A stretch of DNA of 64,000 bases. Source: Promicromonospora sukumoe 327MFSha3.1 (GTDB lineage: Bacteria > Actinomycetota > Actinomycetes > Actinomycetales > Cellulomonadaceae). This document shows positions 16,303-25,007 of the stretch, in pieces (position 1 is the first letter of the stretch; each line of letters begins with the position of its first letter). The position numbers were made by a program, and so were the translations under genes. The DNA lies in the NCBI RefSeq assembly GCF_000385135.1, contig NZ_ARQM01000014.1, positions 237,800 through 301,799 of the forward strand, in the 5' to 3' direction. The notes under the pieces are model-generated. The model had not been told where the DNA came from and searched no databases. It worked only from the letters and a program-made list of their open reading frames with translations.

Positions 16303-17342
16303 CAACCATGGCGGAACGAACGCAGACCACATCAGGTGGCGCCACGGAGCCGGCGTCGGGCACCCAGACGCTGACGATGGGCAAGGCGATCAACGAGGGC
16401 CTGCGCGCCGCGATGCGGCGCGACGACAAGGTCATGCTCATGGGTGAGGACATCGGCCCCCTGGGCGGCGTCTTCCGCGTGACCGACGGCCTGCAGGCGG
16501 AGTTCGGCGAGCGTCGCGTGGTGGACACGCCGCTGGCGGAGTCGGGCATCGTCGGCACCGCGATCGGCCTGGCCATGCGCGGCTACCGGCCGGTCTGCGA
16601 GATCCAGTTCGACGGGTTCGTCTTCCCGGCGTTCAACCAGATCACCACGCAGCTCGCCAAGATCCACAACCGGACGCGCGGGGCCGTGCAGATGCCCGTC
16701 GTGATCCGCATCCCGTACGGCGGCGGCATCGGCGGCGTCGAGCACCACGGCGAGAGCCCGGAGGCGCTGTTCGCGCACACCGCGGGTCTGCGGGTGGTCT
16801 CCCCGAGCACCCCGCAGGACGCCTACACGATGATCCAGGAGGCCATCGCCTCCCCGGACCCCGTGATCTACTTCGAGCCGAAGAGCCGCTACTGGGGTAA
16901 GGGGCAGGTCGACCTGGGCGCGCCCGTCGGCACCGACACGCTCAACGCCGCCCAGGTGGTCCGCCAGGGCACCGACGTCACGCTCGTCGCGTACGGGCCC
17001 TCGACGGTGACGGCGCTCAAGACCGCCGACGCCCTCGCGGAGGAGGGACGCTCGGCCGAGGTGATCGACCTGCGCGCCATCTCGCCGATCGACACCGCGG
17101 CCGTGGTCGCCAGCGTCCGCAAGACGGGCCGCTGCGTGGTCATCCACGAGGCGCCCGTGTTCTTCGGCGCCGGCGCCGAGATCGCGGCACGGGTCACGGA
17201 GGAGTGCTTCTACGCGCTGGAGGCACCCGTGCTCCGCGTGGGCGGCTTCCACACGCCGTACCCCGTGGCCAAGCACGAGCACGAGTACCTGCCGAGCGTG
17301 GACCGTGTGCTCGACGCCGTCGACCGTGCCTTCGCGCACTGA
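16299..17342 (+). CDS. bkdB: Branched-chain 2-oxoacid dehydrogenase E1 beta
   Basis: 347 aa. The ATG at 16299 overlaps the E1 alpha stop as ATGA, so the subunits are translationally coupled. It is a transketolase-type protein with the pyrimidine-binding segment VMLMGEDIGPLGGVFRVTDG near residue 45 and the C-terminal transketolase domain (EVIDLRAISPIDTAAVV near residue 255). The E1 beta chain completes the heterotetramer active site in the cytoplasm. GGGIGGVEHHGESPEA near residue 145 is typical for the family. Length is normal. Confidence 0.9.
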   Translation: MTTMAERTQTTSGGATEPASGTQTLTMGKAINEGLRAAMRRDDKVMLMGEDIGPLGGVFRVTDGLQAEFGERRVVDTPLAESGIVGTAIGLAMRGYRPVCEIQFDGFVFPAFNQITTQLAKIHNRTRGAVQMPVVIRIPYGGGIGGVEHHGESPEALFAHTAGLRVVSPSTPQDAYTMIQEAIASPDPVIYFEPKSRYWGKGQVDLGAPVGTDTLNAAQVVRQGTDVTLVAYGPSTVTALKTADALAEEGRSAEVIDLRAISPIDTAAVVASVRKTGRCVVIHEAPVFFGAGAEIAARVTEECFYALEAPVLRVGGFHTPYPVAKHEHEYLPSVDRVLDAVDRAFAH

Positions 17343-17360
17343 CCCAGGAGTGAACCGAGA

Positions 17361-18806
17361 GTGAGTTCGAACATCCAGCGGTTCCCGCTCCCTGATGTCG
17401 GTGAGGGCCTCACCGAGGCCGAGATCGTCGAGTGGCAGGTCGCCGTCGGCGACACCGTCGAGGTGAACCAGACGATCGTCGAGATCGAGACGGCCAAGTC
17501 GCTCGTCGACCTGCCGTCGCCCTGGAACGGGACCGTCTCCGCGCTCCTCGTCGAGTCGGGCACCACCGTCGACGTCGGCACCCCGATCATCGAGATCACG
17601 GTGTCCGACGGCGCCGGTGCGCCCGCCCCGGCGTCGAACGGCACCGCGGCCGCGGCGGCACCCGCCGCCGAGGCCGCCGACGAGACCTCCGGGTCGGTGC
17701 TCGTCGGCTACGGCACCGCCGAGGCCAAGGCGAGCGGACGCCGTCGCCGGCACCAGGCGGCGGCAGCCGGCTCGGCGCCGACGGCGGTCGCCCCGGCGCC
17801 CGTCGCGGCCCCGGCCCCCGCCCCGGTGGTGGCCCCGCCCGCCCCGGCCCCCGCCCCGGTGGTGGCCCCGCCGTCGGACACCGGGACGACGACGGCCGCA
17901 CGCGCCCGCGTGCTGGCCAAGCCGCCCGTCCGCAAGCTCGCCAAGGACCTGGGGGTGGACCTCGCCGGGGTGCACGCTTCGGGTCCCGGCGGCATCGTGA
18001 CGCGCGAGGACGTGGTCGCCCACGCCGAGCGCTCGTCGGTGCAGAAGCTGACCAGCTACCCGGACGACGAGCCGTGGCTCGCCCAGGGGGTCGTCTCGCC
18101 GGACGGGCGCCAGACGCGCGTGCCGGTGCGGTCCGTGCGCAAGCGCACGGCCGAGGCCATGGTGGCCAGCGCCTTCACCGCACCGCACGTGACGGTGCTG
18201 CACACCGTCGACGTCACCAAGACGATGAAGCTCGTGGCCGCGCTCAAGGAGGACCGCGACTTCACGGACGTCAAGGTGACGCCCCTGCTGGTGGCGGCCA
18301 AGGCTGTGCTGCTCGCCGTGAAGCGGCACCCGCAGATCAACGCCTCGTGGGACGACGCGGCCCAGGAGATCGTCTACAAGCACTACGTGAACCTGGGCAT
18401 CGCCGCGGCCACCCCGCGGGGGCTCGTGGTGCCGAACATCAAGGACGCGCACACGCTCGACCTGCTCGGCATCGCCAAGGCGCTCGCGGGGCTGACGGCG
18501 ACCGCGCGGGCCGGGCGCACGTCGGTCACCGACATGTCCGACGGCACCATCACCATCACCAACCTGGGTGTCTTCGGCATCGACACGGGTACGCCGATCC
18601 TCAACCCGGGGGAGTCGGGCATCCTCGCCTTCGGCGCGATCCGCAAGCAGCCGTGGGTGCACAAGGGCAAGGTGAAGCCGCGGTGGGTCACCACCCTGAG
18701 CTTCAGCTTCGACCACCGGCTGGCCGACGGCGAGCTCGGGGCCCGGTTCCTGTCCGACGTCGCGCGCGTGCTCGAGGAGCCGGCGCGCGGCCTCGTCTGG
18801 AGCTGA
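17361..18806 (+). CDS. bkdC: Dihydrolipoamide acyltransferase E2
   Basis: 481 aa from the GTG at 17361, 18 bp after E1 beta. Residues 1-80 are one lipoyl domain with Lys46 in EIETAKSLVDL as the lipoylation site. Residues ~85-185 are an Ala/Pro-rich linker containing PAPVVAPP repeats. Residues ~185-225 are the E1/E3-binding peripheral domain (PPVRKLAKDLGVDL). The rest is the catalytic domain, with His452 and Asp456 in the FDHRLADG motif. It takes the acyl group from E1 and moves it to CoA. Single lipoyl domain and sequence context agree with a branched-chain E2. Confidence 0.9.
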   Translation: MSSNIQRFPLPDVGEGLTEAEIVEWQVAVGDTVEVNQTIVEIETAKSLVDLPSPWNGTVSALLVESGTTVDVGTPIIEITVSDGAGAPAPASNGTAAAAAPAAEAADETSGSVLVGYGTAEAKASGRRRRHQAAAAGSAPTAVAPAPVAAPAPAPVVAPPAPAPAPVVAPPSDTGTTTAARARVLAKPPVRKLAKDLGVDLAGVHASGPGGIVTREDVVAHAERSSVQKLTSYPDDEPWLAQGVVSPDGRQTRVPVRSVRKRTAEAMVASAFTAPHVTVLHTVDVTKTMKLVAALKEDRDFTDVKVTPLLVAAKAVLLAVKRHPQINASWDDAAQEIVYKHYVNLGIAAATPRGLVVPNIKDAHTLDLLGIAKALAGLTATARAGRTSVTDMSDGTITITNLGVFGIDTGTPILNPGESGILAFGAIRKQPWVHKGKVKPRWVTTLSFSFDHRLADGELGARFLSDVARVLEEPARGLVWS

Positions 18807-18825
18807 TCCCGGGCACAGCCCCTAG

Positions 18826-18875
18826 AACGTGTCAGACCCCCAGGTCACCCGGGTGACCTGGGGGTCTGACACGTT
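18826..18875. terminator. Perfect 50-bp palindrome, bidirectional terminator
   Basis: 18826-18850 is the exact reverse complement of 18851-18875, giving a 25-bp stem. It is 20 bp after the E2 stop and in front of the convergent whiB7 gene. Confidence 0.85.
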
Positions 18876-19039
18876 TCGCACGTCTTCGTGTGGATCGATC
18901 CAAAGCGCCGGCCGGCCGGAGCAGTGCGCCGGCCCGGATCGGTCTGGGAGACCCGCGGTACGGCCCGGCGCACTGCCCGACAGATCACGGCAGCCGGTCG
19001 CGGCCGCCGTGCCCCGGACGACGTCTGGTCACGCGGCCG

Positions 19040-19321
19040 TCACGCCACGCGCATGCCGCCGATCGAGCGGGGGCGGCCGCGACGGCGCTTGCGGCTGCGC
19101 ACGGTTCCGTCGACGACGATCTCTCCGCCCCACACGCCCCACGGCTCCCGGCGCGCGAGAGCGCCCGCGAGGCACTGCGCCTTGAGCGGGCACGCGGCGC
19201 ACGCGCGCTTCGCTTCCTCGAGGTCCGCCGGGTGCTCAGCGAACCAGAGCTCGGGCTGTTCCGAGCACGGCACGGAGTCGTCGGTCTCGGTGATGATGTT
19301 CACGAGGTCCACACTGGTCAC
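19040..19321 (-). CDS. whiB7: WhiB7-type redox-sensing transcription factor
   Basis: 93 aa from the GTG at 19321; the open frame continues 21 codons upstream but that part is not WhiB-like. It has the four iron-sulfur cysteines (Cys near residue 19 in VPCSEQPELWF, then CAACPLKAQC), the turn EPWGVWGGE that contacts the housekeeping sigma factor, and a C-terminal AT-hook KRRRGRPRS. The AT-hook separates WhiB7 from other WhiB proteins. In mycobacteria and Streptomyces WhiB7 activates intrinsic antibiotic resistance genes and itself when ribosomes are inhibited. It is a single gene, with a long AT-richer upstream region. Confidence 0.9.
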   Translation of the reverse strand: MTSVDLVNIITETDDSVPCSEQPELWFAEHPADLEEAKRACAACPLKAQCLAGALARREPWGVWGGEIVVDGTVRSRKRRRGRPRSIGGMRVA

Positions 19322-19466
19322 AACGCAGAAGAGGGCTAAAGGGTTGGGTTTGGTGCATAATCCTTCCGAACTTTTTCTGAACATCGCCGAAAGCCCTGGT
19401 GCCGGGAAGCTCGCGATGTGGTCAACGGGATGCCCGCGGACGGTCAGAACCGCTGCCGCACGCGCC
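19322..19466 (-). promoter_or_regulatory. Upstream region of whiB7 (shared with copD-ctaG)
   Basis: 158 bp separate the two divergent genes. Read on the minus strand it holds an A-run (AGAAAAAG, 19373-19380) followed by TTCGGAAGGATTATGC, which is unusually AT-rich for this genome. WhiB7 promoters carry an AT-rich tract next to the -35 box for the AT-hook. I cannot place -35 and -10 boxes with confidence, and no clear upstream peptide is visible. Confidence 0.35.
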
Positions 19467-19479
19467 TAGGCTGGACCGT

Positions 19480-21528
19480 GTGACCCCCACCGACGCCCGG
19501 AACGGGACCAGCAGGACCGCGCGGAAGAGCGCCGAGAGCGGCCCGACCAGCCCTTCGTGGCTCGCCGCCGCCCTACCTGCCGCTGCGCTCGTCGCGCTGG
19601 CCGCCCTCTTCGCCGCCGGCGCGTTCTCCGGGGCGTTCACCGCGTTCGCCAACTTCGCCGACCCGGGCGTCGTCGTGCGATGGGGTGTGCCCGTCGCGAC
19701 CGTGGCCACCGAGCTGGCCGTGGCGGTGACCATCGGCACGCTCGCGCTGGCCGCCTGGGTGCTGCCGCGCGGGCCCCTCGTGGACCGCGCGCTCGGGGTC
19801 GCGGGGATCGCGGCGGGCGTGTGGACCGTGGCCGCGCTGGTGCAGCTCGTCCTGCGCTTCTCGTGGTCCACCTACCTGCCCCTGGACTCGCCCACGTTCG
19901 GCCCGGCGCTGATGGAGTACGTCTCCACGATCGCGGTGGGCCGCACCTACCTGGGGATCGTGATCGTCGCCGCGCTCACGGCCGCCGTCGCCCTGCTGGT
20001 GCGGGGGTCGGTCGGCGCGCTGTGCGCGATGGCGCTGCCGCTGGTCGCCCTCGGCATGCAGTCCTCCACGGGGCACGCTGCCGGCGCCGCGAGCCACGAC
20101 CTCGCGATCTCGGCCCTGTTCCTGCACCTGGGCGGCGCGGCACTGTGGATCGGCGGGCTGGCCGCGATCGTCTTCGTCGGCCTGCGGCACGCCGCCACCG
20201 CCGACGTGATCCGGCGGTACTCCGCGATCGCGCTGTGGTGCTTCGCCGCCGTTGCGGTCTCCGGCCTGGTCAGCGCCTGGATCCGGATCGGGTCGCTCGA
20301 CGGGCTGACCACCGACTACGGCATCCTGCTCGTGGTCAAGGCCGTGCTGCTGATCGTGCTGGGCGGCCTGGGCTGGCTGCACCGCAGCACCGTCGTCGAC
20401 CGCCTGTCCTCCGGCACCACCACCCGGAACGCGGCGATCGGCCTGTTCTGGCGGCTCGCCGCGGTCGAGGTCGGGGGCATGGGCGCGGTGTCCGGCGTGG
20501 CGGTCGCGCTCGGCTCCACGGCCCCTCCCGTGCCCGACGACGAGATCGTCGACCCGACCCCGGCCGAGATCGTCACCGGCCACCCGCTGCCGCCCGAGCC
20601 CACGACGCTGCGCTGGCTCACCGAGTTCCAGTGGGACGTCATCGTCGCGTTCGCCTGCGCGGCCGCCCTGATCGTGTACGTGCGCTGGGCGCTCCGGCTG
20701 CGTGCCCGCGGGGACGCGTGGCCCGTGGGCCGCACGGTCTCGTGGTGCCTCGGCATCGTGGTGCTCTTCTGGGCCACCAACGGCGGCGCCGCCGTCTACG
20801 GCCACGTGCTGTTCAGCGCGCACATGGTGCAGCACATGATCCTGGCGATGGTCGTGCCGCTGTTCCTCGTGCTGGCCGCGCCGGTCACCCTGTTGCTGCG
20901 GGCGGTCCCCGCGCGCAAGGACGACTCCCGCGGCCCGCGCGAGTGGGTGCTGCTGCTGGTCCACTCCGCGTTCGGCCGGTTCCTGGCCAACCCGATCGTG
21001 GCCGCGGTGCTGTTCGCGGGCGGCATGATCGTCTTCTACTTCACGCCCCTGTTCGAGCTGGCGCTGACGACGTACGCCGGCCACCTGTGGATGATCCTGC
21101 ACTTCACGCTCGTCGGGTACCTCTTCGCGAACGCGCTGATCGGCGTCGACCCCGGCCCCACCCGGCCGGGCTACCCGATGCGGCTCGTGCTGCTGTTCGC
21201 CACCATGGCGTTCCACGCGTTCTTCGGCGTGACGCTCACCTCCGGCACGGCTCTGCTCGTCCCGGACTGGTTCGGGCTCATGGGCCGCCCGTGGGGCCCG
21301 AGCGCCATCGTGGACCAGCAGAAGGGCGGCGCCGTCGCGTGGGGCATCGGCGAGCTGCCCACGCTGCTGCTCGCCGTCGCCGTCGCGATCTCCTGGACCA
21401 AGTCCGACGCCCGCGAGGCCCGGCGCACGGACCGCAAGGCGGAGCGCGACGGCGACGCCGAGCTCGAGGCGTACAACGAGATGCTCGCGAAGAAGGCGGA
21501 GCAGGCCGCGAAGCGCGGTGAGGGCTGA
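19480..21528 (+). CDS. CopD-CtaG fusion (copper / cytochrome oxidase assembly)
   Basis: 682 aa from the GTG at 19480, which lies 7 nt after a TAGGCT -10 box and is probably leaderless. The N-terminal half (residues ~20-360) is CopD-like with about eight helices and the HxxAAxLWIGG-type signature HLGGAALWIGGLAAI. The C-terminal half (residues ~380-660) is a CtaG (caa3-type) domain with HMVQHMILAMVVPLFLV and further conserved histidines. Such fusions are usual in Actinobacteria and are thought to deliver copper to the CuB site of cytochrome c oxidase. The tail is charged and cytoplasmic. No copC partner is present. Confidence 0.88.
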   Translation: MTPTDARNGTSRTARKSAESGPTSPSWLAAALPAAALVALAALFAAGAFSGAFTAFANFADPGVVVRWGVPVATVATELAVAVTIGTLALAAWVLPRGPLVDRALGVAGIAAGVWTVAALVQLVLRFSWSTYLPLDSPTFGPALMEYVSTIAVGRTYLGIVIVAALTAAVALLVRGSVGALCAMALPLVALGMQSSTGHAAGAASHDLAISALFLHLGGAALWIGGLAAIVFVGLRHAATADVIRRYSAIALWCFAAVAVSGLVSAWIRIGSLDGLTTDYGILLVVKAVLLIVLGGLGWLHRSTVVDRLSSGTTTRNAAIGLFWRLAAVEVGGMGAVSGVAVALGSTAPPVPDDEIVDPTPAEIVTGHPLPPEPTTLRWLTEFQWDVIVAFACAAALIVYVRWALRLRARGDAWPVGRTVSWCLGIVVLFWATNGGAAVYGHVLFSAHMVQHMILAMVVPLFLVLAAPVTLLLRAVPARKDDSRGPREWVLLLVHSAFGRFLANPIVAAVLFAGGMIVFYFTPLFELALTTYAGHLWMILHFTLVGYLFANALIGVDPGPTRPGYPMRLVLLFATMAFHAFFGVTLTSGTALLVPDWFGLMGRPWGPSAIVDQQKGGAVAWGIGELPTLLLAVAVAISWTKSDAREARRTDRKAERDGDAELEAYNEMLAKKAEQAAKRGEG

Positions 21529-21553
21529 GCGACACCCGGATGACGCGTCCGGG

Positions 21554-21582
21554 TGACGGATCCGGCGGGCGTGGCCTATTCT
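21554..21582 (+). promoter_or_regulatory. Sigma-70-type promoter for a candidate small RNA
   Basis: TGACGG (21554-21559), a 17-bp spacer and TATTCT (21577-21582). Transcription would begin near 21588, downstream of the copD-ctaG stop. Confidence 0.45.
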
Positions 21583-21587
21583 GAGGA

Positions 21588-21667
21588 CGAGCCTTCCCCC
21601 GCTGAGGGAATGGAAGTGAGGCCGGGAACTCCTGATGTAGGTCAGGACCCCGGCTCTCGCGTTTTCT
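21588..21667 (+). ncRNA. Candidate small RNA of about 80 nt
   Basis: The segment starts 6 nt after a promoter-like TATTCT and ends in the best intrinsic terminator of the window: GCCGGG (21621-21626) pairs with CCCGGC (21649-21654), CCTGA (21631-21635) with TCAGG (21642-21646), followed by GTTTTCT at 21661-21667. A first hairpin, CTTCCCCC with GGGAATGGAAG, precedes it. There is no start codon with a good ribosome site. It could be a standalone RNA, or only the terminator of copD-ctaG. Confidence 0.4.
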
Positions 21668-22273
21668 AGGACAGCTCGATGTCGATCTCGTCCACCTCGC
21701 CGAGCGCCGTCCGGATATCGAGGTCAAGACCCTGCCGCGCGCGGGAGACAGCCCGGCGACGGCGTCGGCCGCCCACAGCATCGGTTCGTCGTCCGGCAAG
21801 GAGTGCGCGACCCGGGTGCGGGTCACGAGCGTCCCCCTGGCGCGCAGGGCGTCCACGAGCTCGACGTCACGCCGGTTCAGCAGGGTCGACCTCGCCTCCA
21901 GCCACACGTGCGAGACACCGATCCGCTCCAGCTCGAAGAGCAGTCGCTCCATGCACTTCCGCCGCGCCCGCTCCTGGCGCCGCGCTGCGATAGGCACGCC
22001 GACGACGACGATGCACGCGAGGTCCTGCGTCCCGATCGCCGCCGCGATCTTGGCGCGGCGAGGGGCCTCCTCCTGCCTCCAGTGCAGGCGGCCGCCCCGC
22101 TTGCGCACCAGTTCTCGCAGCGCGTCGCGTGCCGGCTCGCACGTCGAGGGGTCCCCGACCACCGCCGCGAGCAGGTACATCCCATCCGTCTGACCGCTCT
22201 GCTGCTTCATCGACTCGTCCACCCATGCGTGCAGCGTGAAACCCGCCGGCGAGTCTCCGGCCCTCTTTCCCAT
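21666..22273 (-). pseudogene. DUF3800-like gene with a frameshift near its 3' end
   Basis: From the ATG at 22273 the protein begins with HAWVDES near residue 15, the acidic D-E-S motif of DUF3800, an RNase H-like family often found beside defence and mobile genes. The frame then reads well up to MLWAADAVAG, where DUF3800 has its final conserved aspartate. After that point (about 21752) the frame breaks: adding one base to the CCC at 21752-21754 restores AVSRARQGLDLDIRTALGEV and so on to a TAG at 21666-21668, for 202 aa. Without the fix the frame runs on into copD-ctaG. Either a real recent frameshift or a sequencing error in a G-run. The gene is AT-richer upstream than its neighbours. Confidence 0.7.
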
Positions 22274-22320
22274 CGCGCGATATTCACATCTGAAGGATGA
22301 TCGTGCACGCCCAAGAGCCA

Positions 22321-22334
22321 TTGCATATACGCAA
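22321..22334. promoter_or_regulatory. TTGCATATACGCAA operator-like site
   Basis: A 14-bp imperfect palindrome (six of seven pairs) 48 bp before the DUF3800-like start and 91 bp before the S9 peptidase start. A nearly identical site lies next to the GntR gene at 42854-42867. Confidence 0.45.
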
Positions 22335-22424
22335 CAGCTAGAAAAAGGCAGTCAGGCCAGCCGTGAGTCCGGCGCGGTCTGAAAACTCATGCCGCCCGAC
22401 GCCCCGGCGTGATAGGACGGCGGC

Positions 22425-24596
22425 GTGAGCGAATCTCCGCAGACCCCGCAGACCCCGTTCCACGACCTCGACCACTACGTGGCGATCCCGCGCGTCACCG
22501 GCCTCACGGCCAGCCCTGACGGCACCCGGCTCGTCGCGACCCTCCAGACGCTCGACGGTGAGCGCACCGCCTACCGCACCGCCCTCTGGGAGGTGGACCC
22601 GGCCGGCGAGGCACCGGCGCGGCGCCTGACCCGGTCCGCCAAGGGCGAGTCGTCGGCCGTGTTCACGCGGTCCGGCGACCTCCTGTTCAGCTCCGCACGG
22701 CCGGACCCGGACGCCAAGGACGGCGACGAGCCCCGGCCCGCTCTCTGGCTCCTGCCCGCTGGCGGCGGCGAGGCCCGCGTCATCGTGGCCCCGCAGGGCG
22801 GCGTCGGCGGCCCGCTCGTGGCGCGCGACGCCGACACCGTCAGTGTCGCCGCGAGCCTGCTGCCCTCCGCGAAGGACCTGGCGCAGGACGCCGAGCTGCG
22901 CAAGGCCCGCAAGGACCGATCAGTCTCCGCGATCCTGCACACCGGCTACCCCGTGCGCTACTGGGACCACGACCTCGGCCCCGACCAGGAGCGCCGCTTC
23001 GTCGGCGACCTGGCGGCGCTCGCCGACGAGCCCGCCGTGCCCCTGCCGAAGCCGGCGGACGGCGAGACGCCGGCAGCCGCCCCGGACGCGCTGGGCAAGC
23101 ACCTCGACCTGCGCGACCTCACCGGCGCGGGCCGTCACCTGATGGACCACTCCGCCGACCTCTCCGCCGACGGCACGACGCTCGTGACCACCTGGAGCGT
23201 CAGCGACCCGGGCGCCGCCGTGCGCAACACCCTGGTCGCGCACGACACGGCGACCGGCGACCGGCGCGTGCTGGTCGACGATCCGGACGCCGACACCGGC
23301 GTCCCGCGTATCTCGCCCGACGGTGCCTGGGTCGCCTACGTGACCGAGTCCGTCTCGACGCCGCACGAGGCCCCGGTGGTCCGCCTCGCCCTGGTGCCCA
23401 CCGACGGCTCCGCCGACCCTGTGGTCCTGGCGGACGACTGGGACCGCTGGCCCGGCCGCCCCACCTGGCTCCCGGACGGCAGCGGCCTCCTGGTCCAGGC
23501 CGACGACGACGGCCGCGGCCCGGTCTTCCTCCTCACCTTCTCGGGGACGCTCCCCGGCGCCGGCGTGGTGGTCGAGAAGGTGACGTCCGACGACGCCGTC
23601 TTCTCCGACCTGAACGTCACGCCCGACGGTGCCACCCTGTTCGCGCTGCGCAGCTCCTATGCCGCCCCGGCCGAGCCGGTCCGCGTCGACCTGGGCGCCT
23701 TCCTCGCCTCGGGCGCGCCGGGGGAGCGGACGCCGGTCGCGGCGACCGTGCTGCGCTCCCCGGTGCCGGCCCCGGACCTGCCGGGCGCACTCACCGAGAT
23801 CGAGACGACGGCCGAGGACGGCACGCGCGTGCGCGCCTGGCTGGCCCTGCCCGCCGACGCCGGCCCGGACGCCAAGGCCCCGCTGCTGCTGTGGATCCAC
23901 GGCGGACCGCTGGGCTCCTGGAACGCGTGGAGCTGGCGCTGGAACCCGTGGCTGCTGGTGGCCCAGGGCTACGCCGTGCTGCTGCCGGACCCGGCGCTGT
24001 CGACCGGGTACGGCCAGGAGTTCGTGCAGCGCGGCTGGGGCGCCTGGGGCAAGGCCCCGTTCACCGACCTCATGGCGATCACGGACGCAGCCGAGGCGCT
24101 GCCCGAGATCGACGAGACCCGCACCGCGGCGATGGGCGGCTCGTTCGGCGGCTACATGGCTAACTGGGTGGCCGGGCACACCGACCGGTTCCAGGCCGTG
24201 GTGACGCACGCGAGCCTGTGGGCGCTCGACCAGTTCGGCCCGACCACGGACGCCTCGTTCTACTGGGCGCGCGAGATGACGCCCGAGATGGCGCTGGAGA
24301 ACAGCCCGCACCTGTCGGTGGGCGACATCCGTACCCCGATGCTCGTGATCCACGGGGACAAGGACTACCGGGTCCCGGTCGGCGAGGGCCTGCGGCTGTG
24401 GTTCGAGCTGCTGACCAAGTCCGGCCTCCCGGCGTCCGACGACGGCGAGACGGTGCACCGGTTCCTGTACTACCCGGACGAGAACCACTGGATCCTGACC
24501 CCGCAGAACGCCAAGGTCTGGTACCAGGTGGTGTCGGCGTTCCTCGCGGAGCAGGTGCTCGGCGAGAAGCCCGAACTCCCGACGACGCTCGGCTGA
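22425..24596 (+). CDS. S9-family prolyl oligopeptidase-like peptidase
   Basis: 723 aa from the GTG at 22425; a TAGGAC box 6 nt upstream suggests a leaderless start. Residues ~15-450 form a beta-propeller with repeated SPDGT-type blades. Residues ~460-720 are the alpha/beta hydrolase domain with Ser573 in GGSFGGYM, Asp647 in HGDKDYRVP and His688 in DENHWI, the full S9 triad. It resembles dipeptidyl/acylaminoacyl peptidases (S9C) that trim short peptides. No signal peptide is seen, so a cytoplasmic role is likely. A single gene, with a terminator shared with the next, convergent gene. Confidence 0.9.
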   Translation: MSESPQTPQTPFHDLDHYVAIPRVTGLTASPDGTRLVATLQTLDGERTAYRTALWEVDPAGEAPARRLTRSAKGESSAVFTRSGDLLFSSARPDPDAKDGDEPRPALWLLPAGGGEARVIVAPQGGVGGPLVARDADTVSVAASLLPSAKDLAQDAELRKARKDRSVSAILHTGYPVRYWDHDLGPDQERRFVGDLAALADEPAVPLPKPADGETPAAAPDALGKHLDLRDLTGAGRHLMDHSADLSADGTTLVTTWSVSDPGAAVRNTLVAHDTATGDRRVLVDDPDADTGVPRISPDGAWVAYVTESVSTPHEAPVVRLALVPTDGSADPVVLADDWDRWPGRPTWLPDGSGLLVQADDDGRGPVFLLTFSGTLPGAGVVVEKVTSDDAVFSDLNVTPDGATLFALRSSYAAPAEPVRVDLGAFLASGAPGERTPVAATVLRSPVPAPDLPGALTEIETTAEDGTRVRAWLALPADAGPDAKAPLLLWIHGGPLGSWNAWSWRWNPWLLVAQGYAVLLPDPALSTGYGQEFVQRGWGAWGKAPFTDLMAITDAAEALPEIDETRTAAMGGSFGGYMANWVAGHTDRFQAVVTHASLWALDQFGPTTDASFYWAREMTPEMALENSPHLSVGDIRTPMLVIHGDKDYRVPVGEGLRLWFELLTKSGLPASDDGETVHRFLYYPDENHWILTPQNAKVWYQVVSAFLAEQVLGEKPELPTTLG

Positions 24597-24618
24597 GCCG
24601 AGCGGTCGGTTCCGGTGT

Positions 24619-24660
24619 GCGCCGGGGTGGAGCGGGACGGCACCCGCTCTGCTCCGGCGC
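24619..24660. terminator. Bidirectional two-step hairpin terminator
   Basis: GCGCCGG (24619-24625) pairs with CCGGCGC (24654-24660), and inside GAGCGGG (24630-24636) pairs with CCCGCTC (24643-24649). It separates two convergent genes. Confidence 0.7.
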
Positions 24661-24665
24661 CGGGG

Positions 24666-25007
24666 TCAGCCCGCCCGGACCGCCCCCACGACGCGCACGC
24701 GCACCGCGACGTCGTCGATCTCCTCGGGGATCCTGTCCACGAGTCGTGCGTCGGTCACGTTGACCTGCAGCACCCAGCTCCCGCCGGGCCCTGCCACCTG
24801 CTCCACCAGCTCGTCCTCCGAGAGGACCTCGACAGGGGACCTGCCGGCCGGCGACTTCGCTTGCTTCCGTGCGGGGTACTCACGTGGTGGCTGTCCGATT
24901 GACGCCGTGAACTCTGGGGCGACGCCAACCCCGATCACACCGTCGAGCCCGGTCACCTTTTCCCGCAATGCGGCTTTTGCGGACCTGGCTTCGTCGAGTG
25001 TTGCCAT
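24666..25007 (-). CDS. Small partner protein of the adjacent trypsin-like protease
   Basis: 113 aa from the ATG at 25007, chosen because AGGAGGTGATC, close to the full anti-Shine-Dalgarno complement, ends 4 nt before it. Not a family I can name. The layout is an N-terminal helix (DEARSAKAALREKV), a strand GVIGVGVAPEF, a loop, and C-terminal strands WVLQVNVTD and VAVRVRVVGAV. A similar helix-strand-strand order with GLVPQEDGGFGIAVRYR occurs in the N-terminal region of the protease encoded next upstream on the same strand, so the two may share a domain. The two genes are 261 bp apart with a hairpin between. A role as inhibitor, chaperone or co-effector is speculation. Confidence 0.6.
   Translation of the reverse strand: MATLDEARSAKAALREKVTGLDGVIGVGVAPEFTASIGQPPREYPARKQAKSPAGRSPVEVLSEDELVEQVAGPGGSWVLQVNVTDARLVDRIPEEIDDVAVRVRVVGAVRAG

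Noticed and set aside
16332..18716. 794-codon antisense frame over the E1 beta and E2 genes
   Set aside because: Composition is His/Arg/Gly/Asp repeats mirroring the Ala/Pro linker of E2; no domain.
21278..21665. C-terminal continuation of the DUF3800-like frame into copD-ctaG
   Set aside because: After the frameshift the sequence becomes Arg/Ser/Pro-rich and overlaps a verified gene on the other strand.
21588..21667. 4.5S or 6S RNA identity for the small RNA candidate
   Set aside because: Lacks the GGAAG/tetraloop Alu-like core expected of SRP RNA and the large open bubble of 6S RNA.
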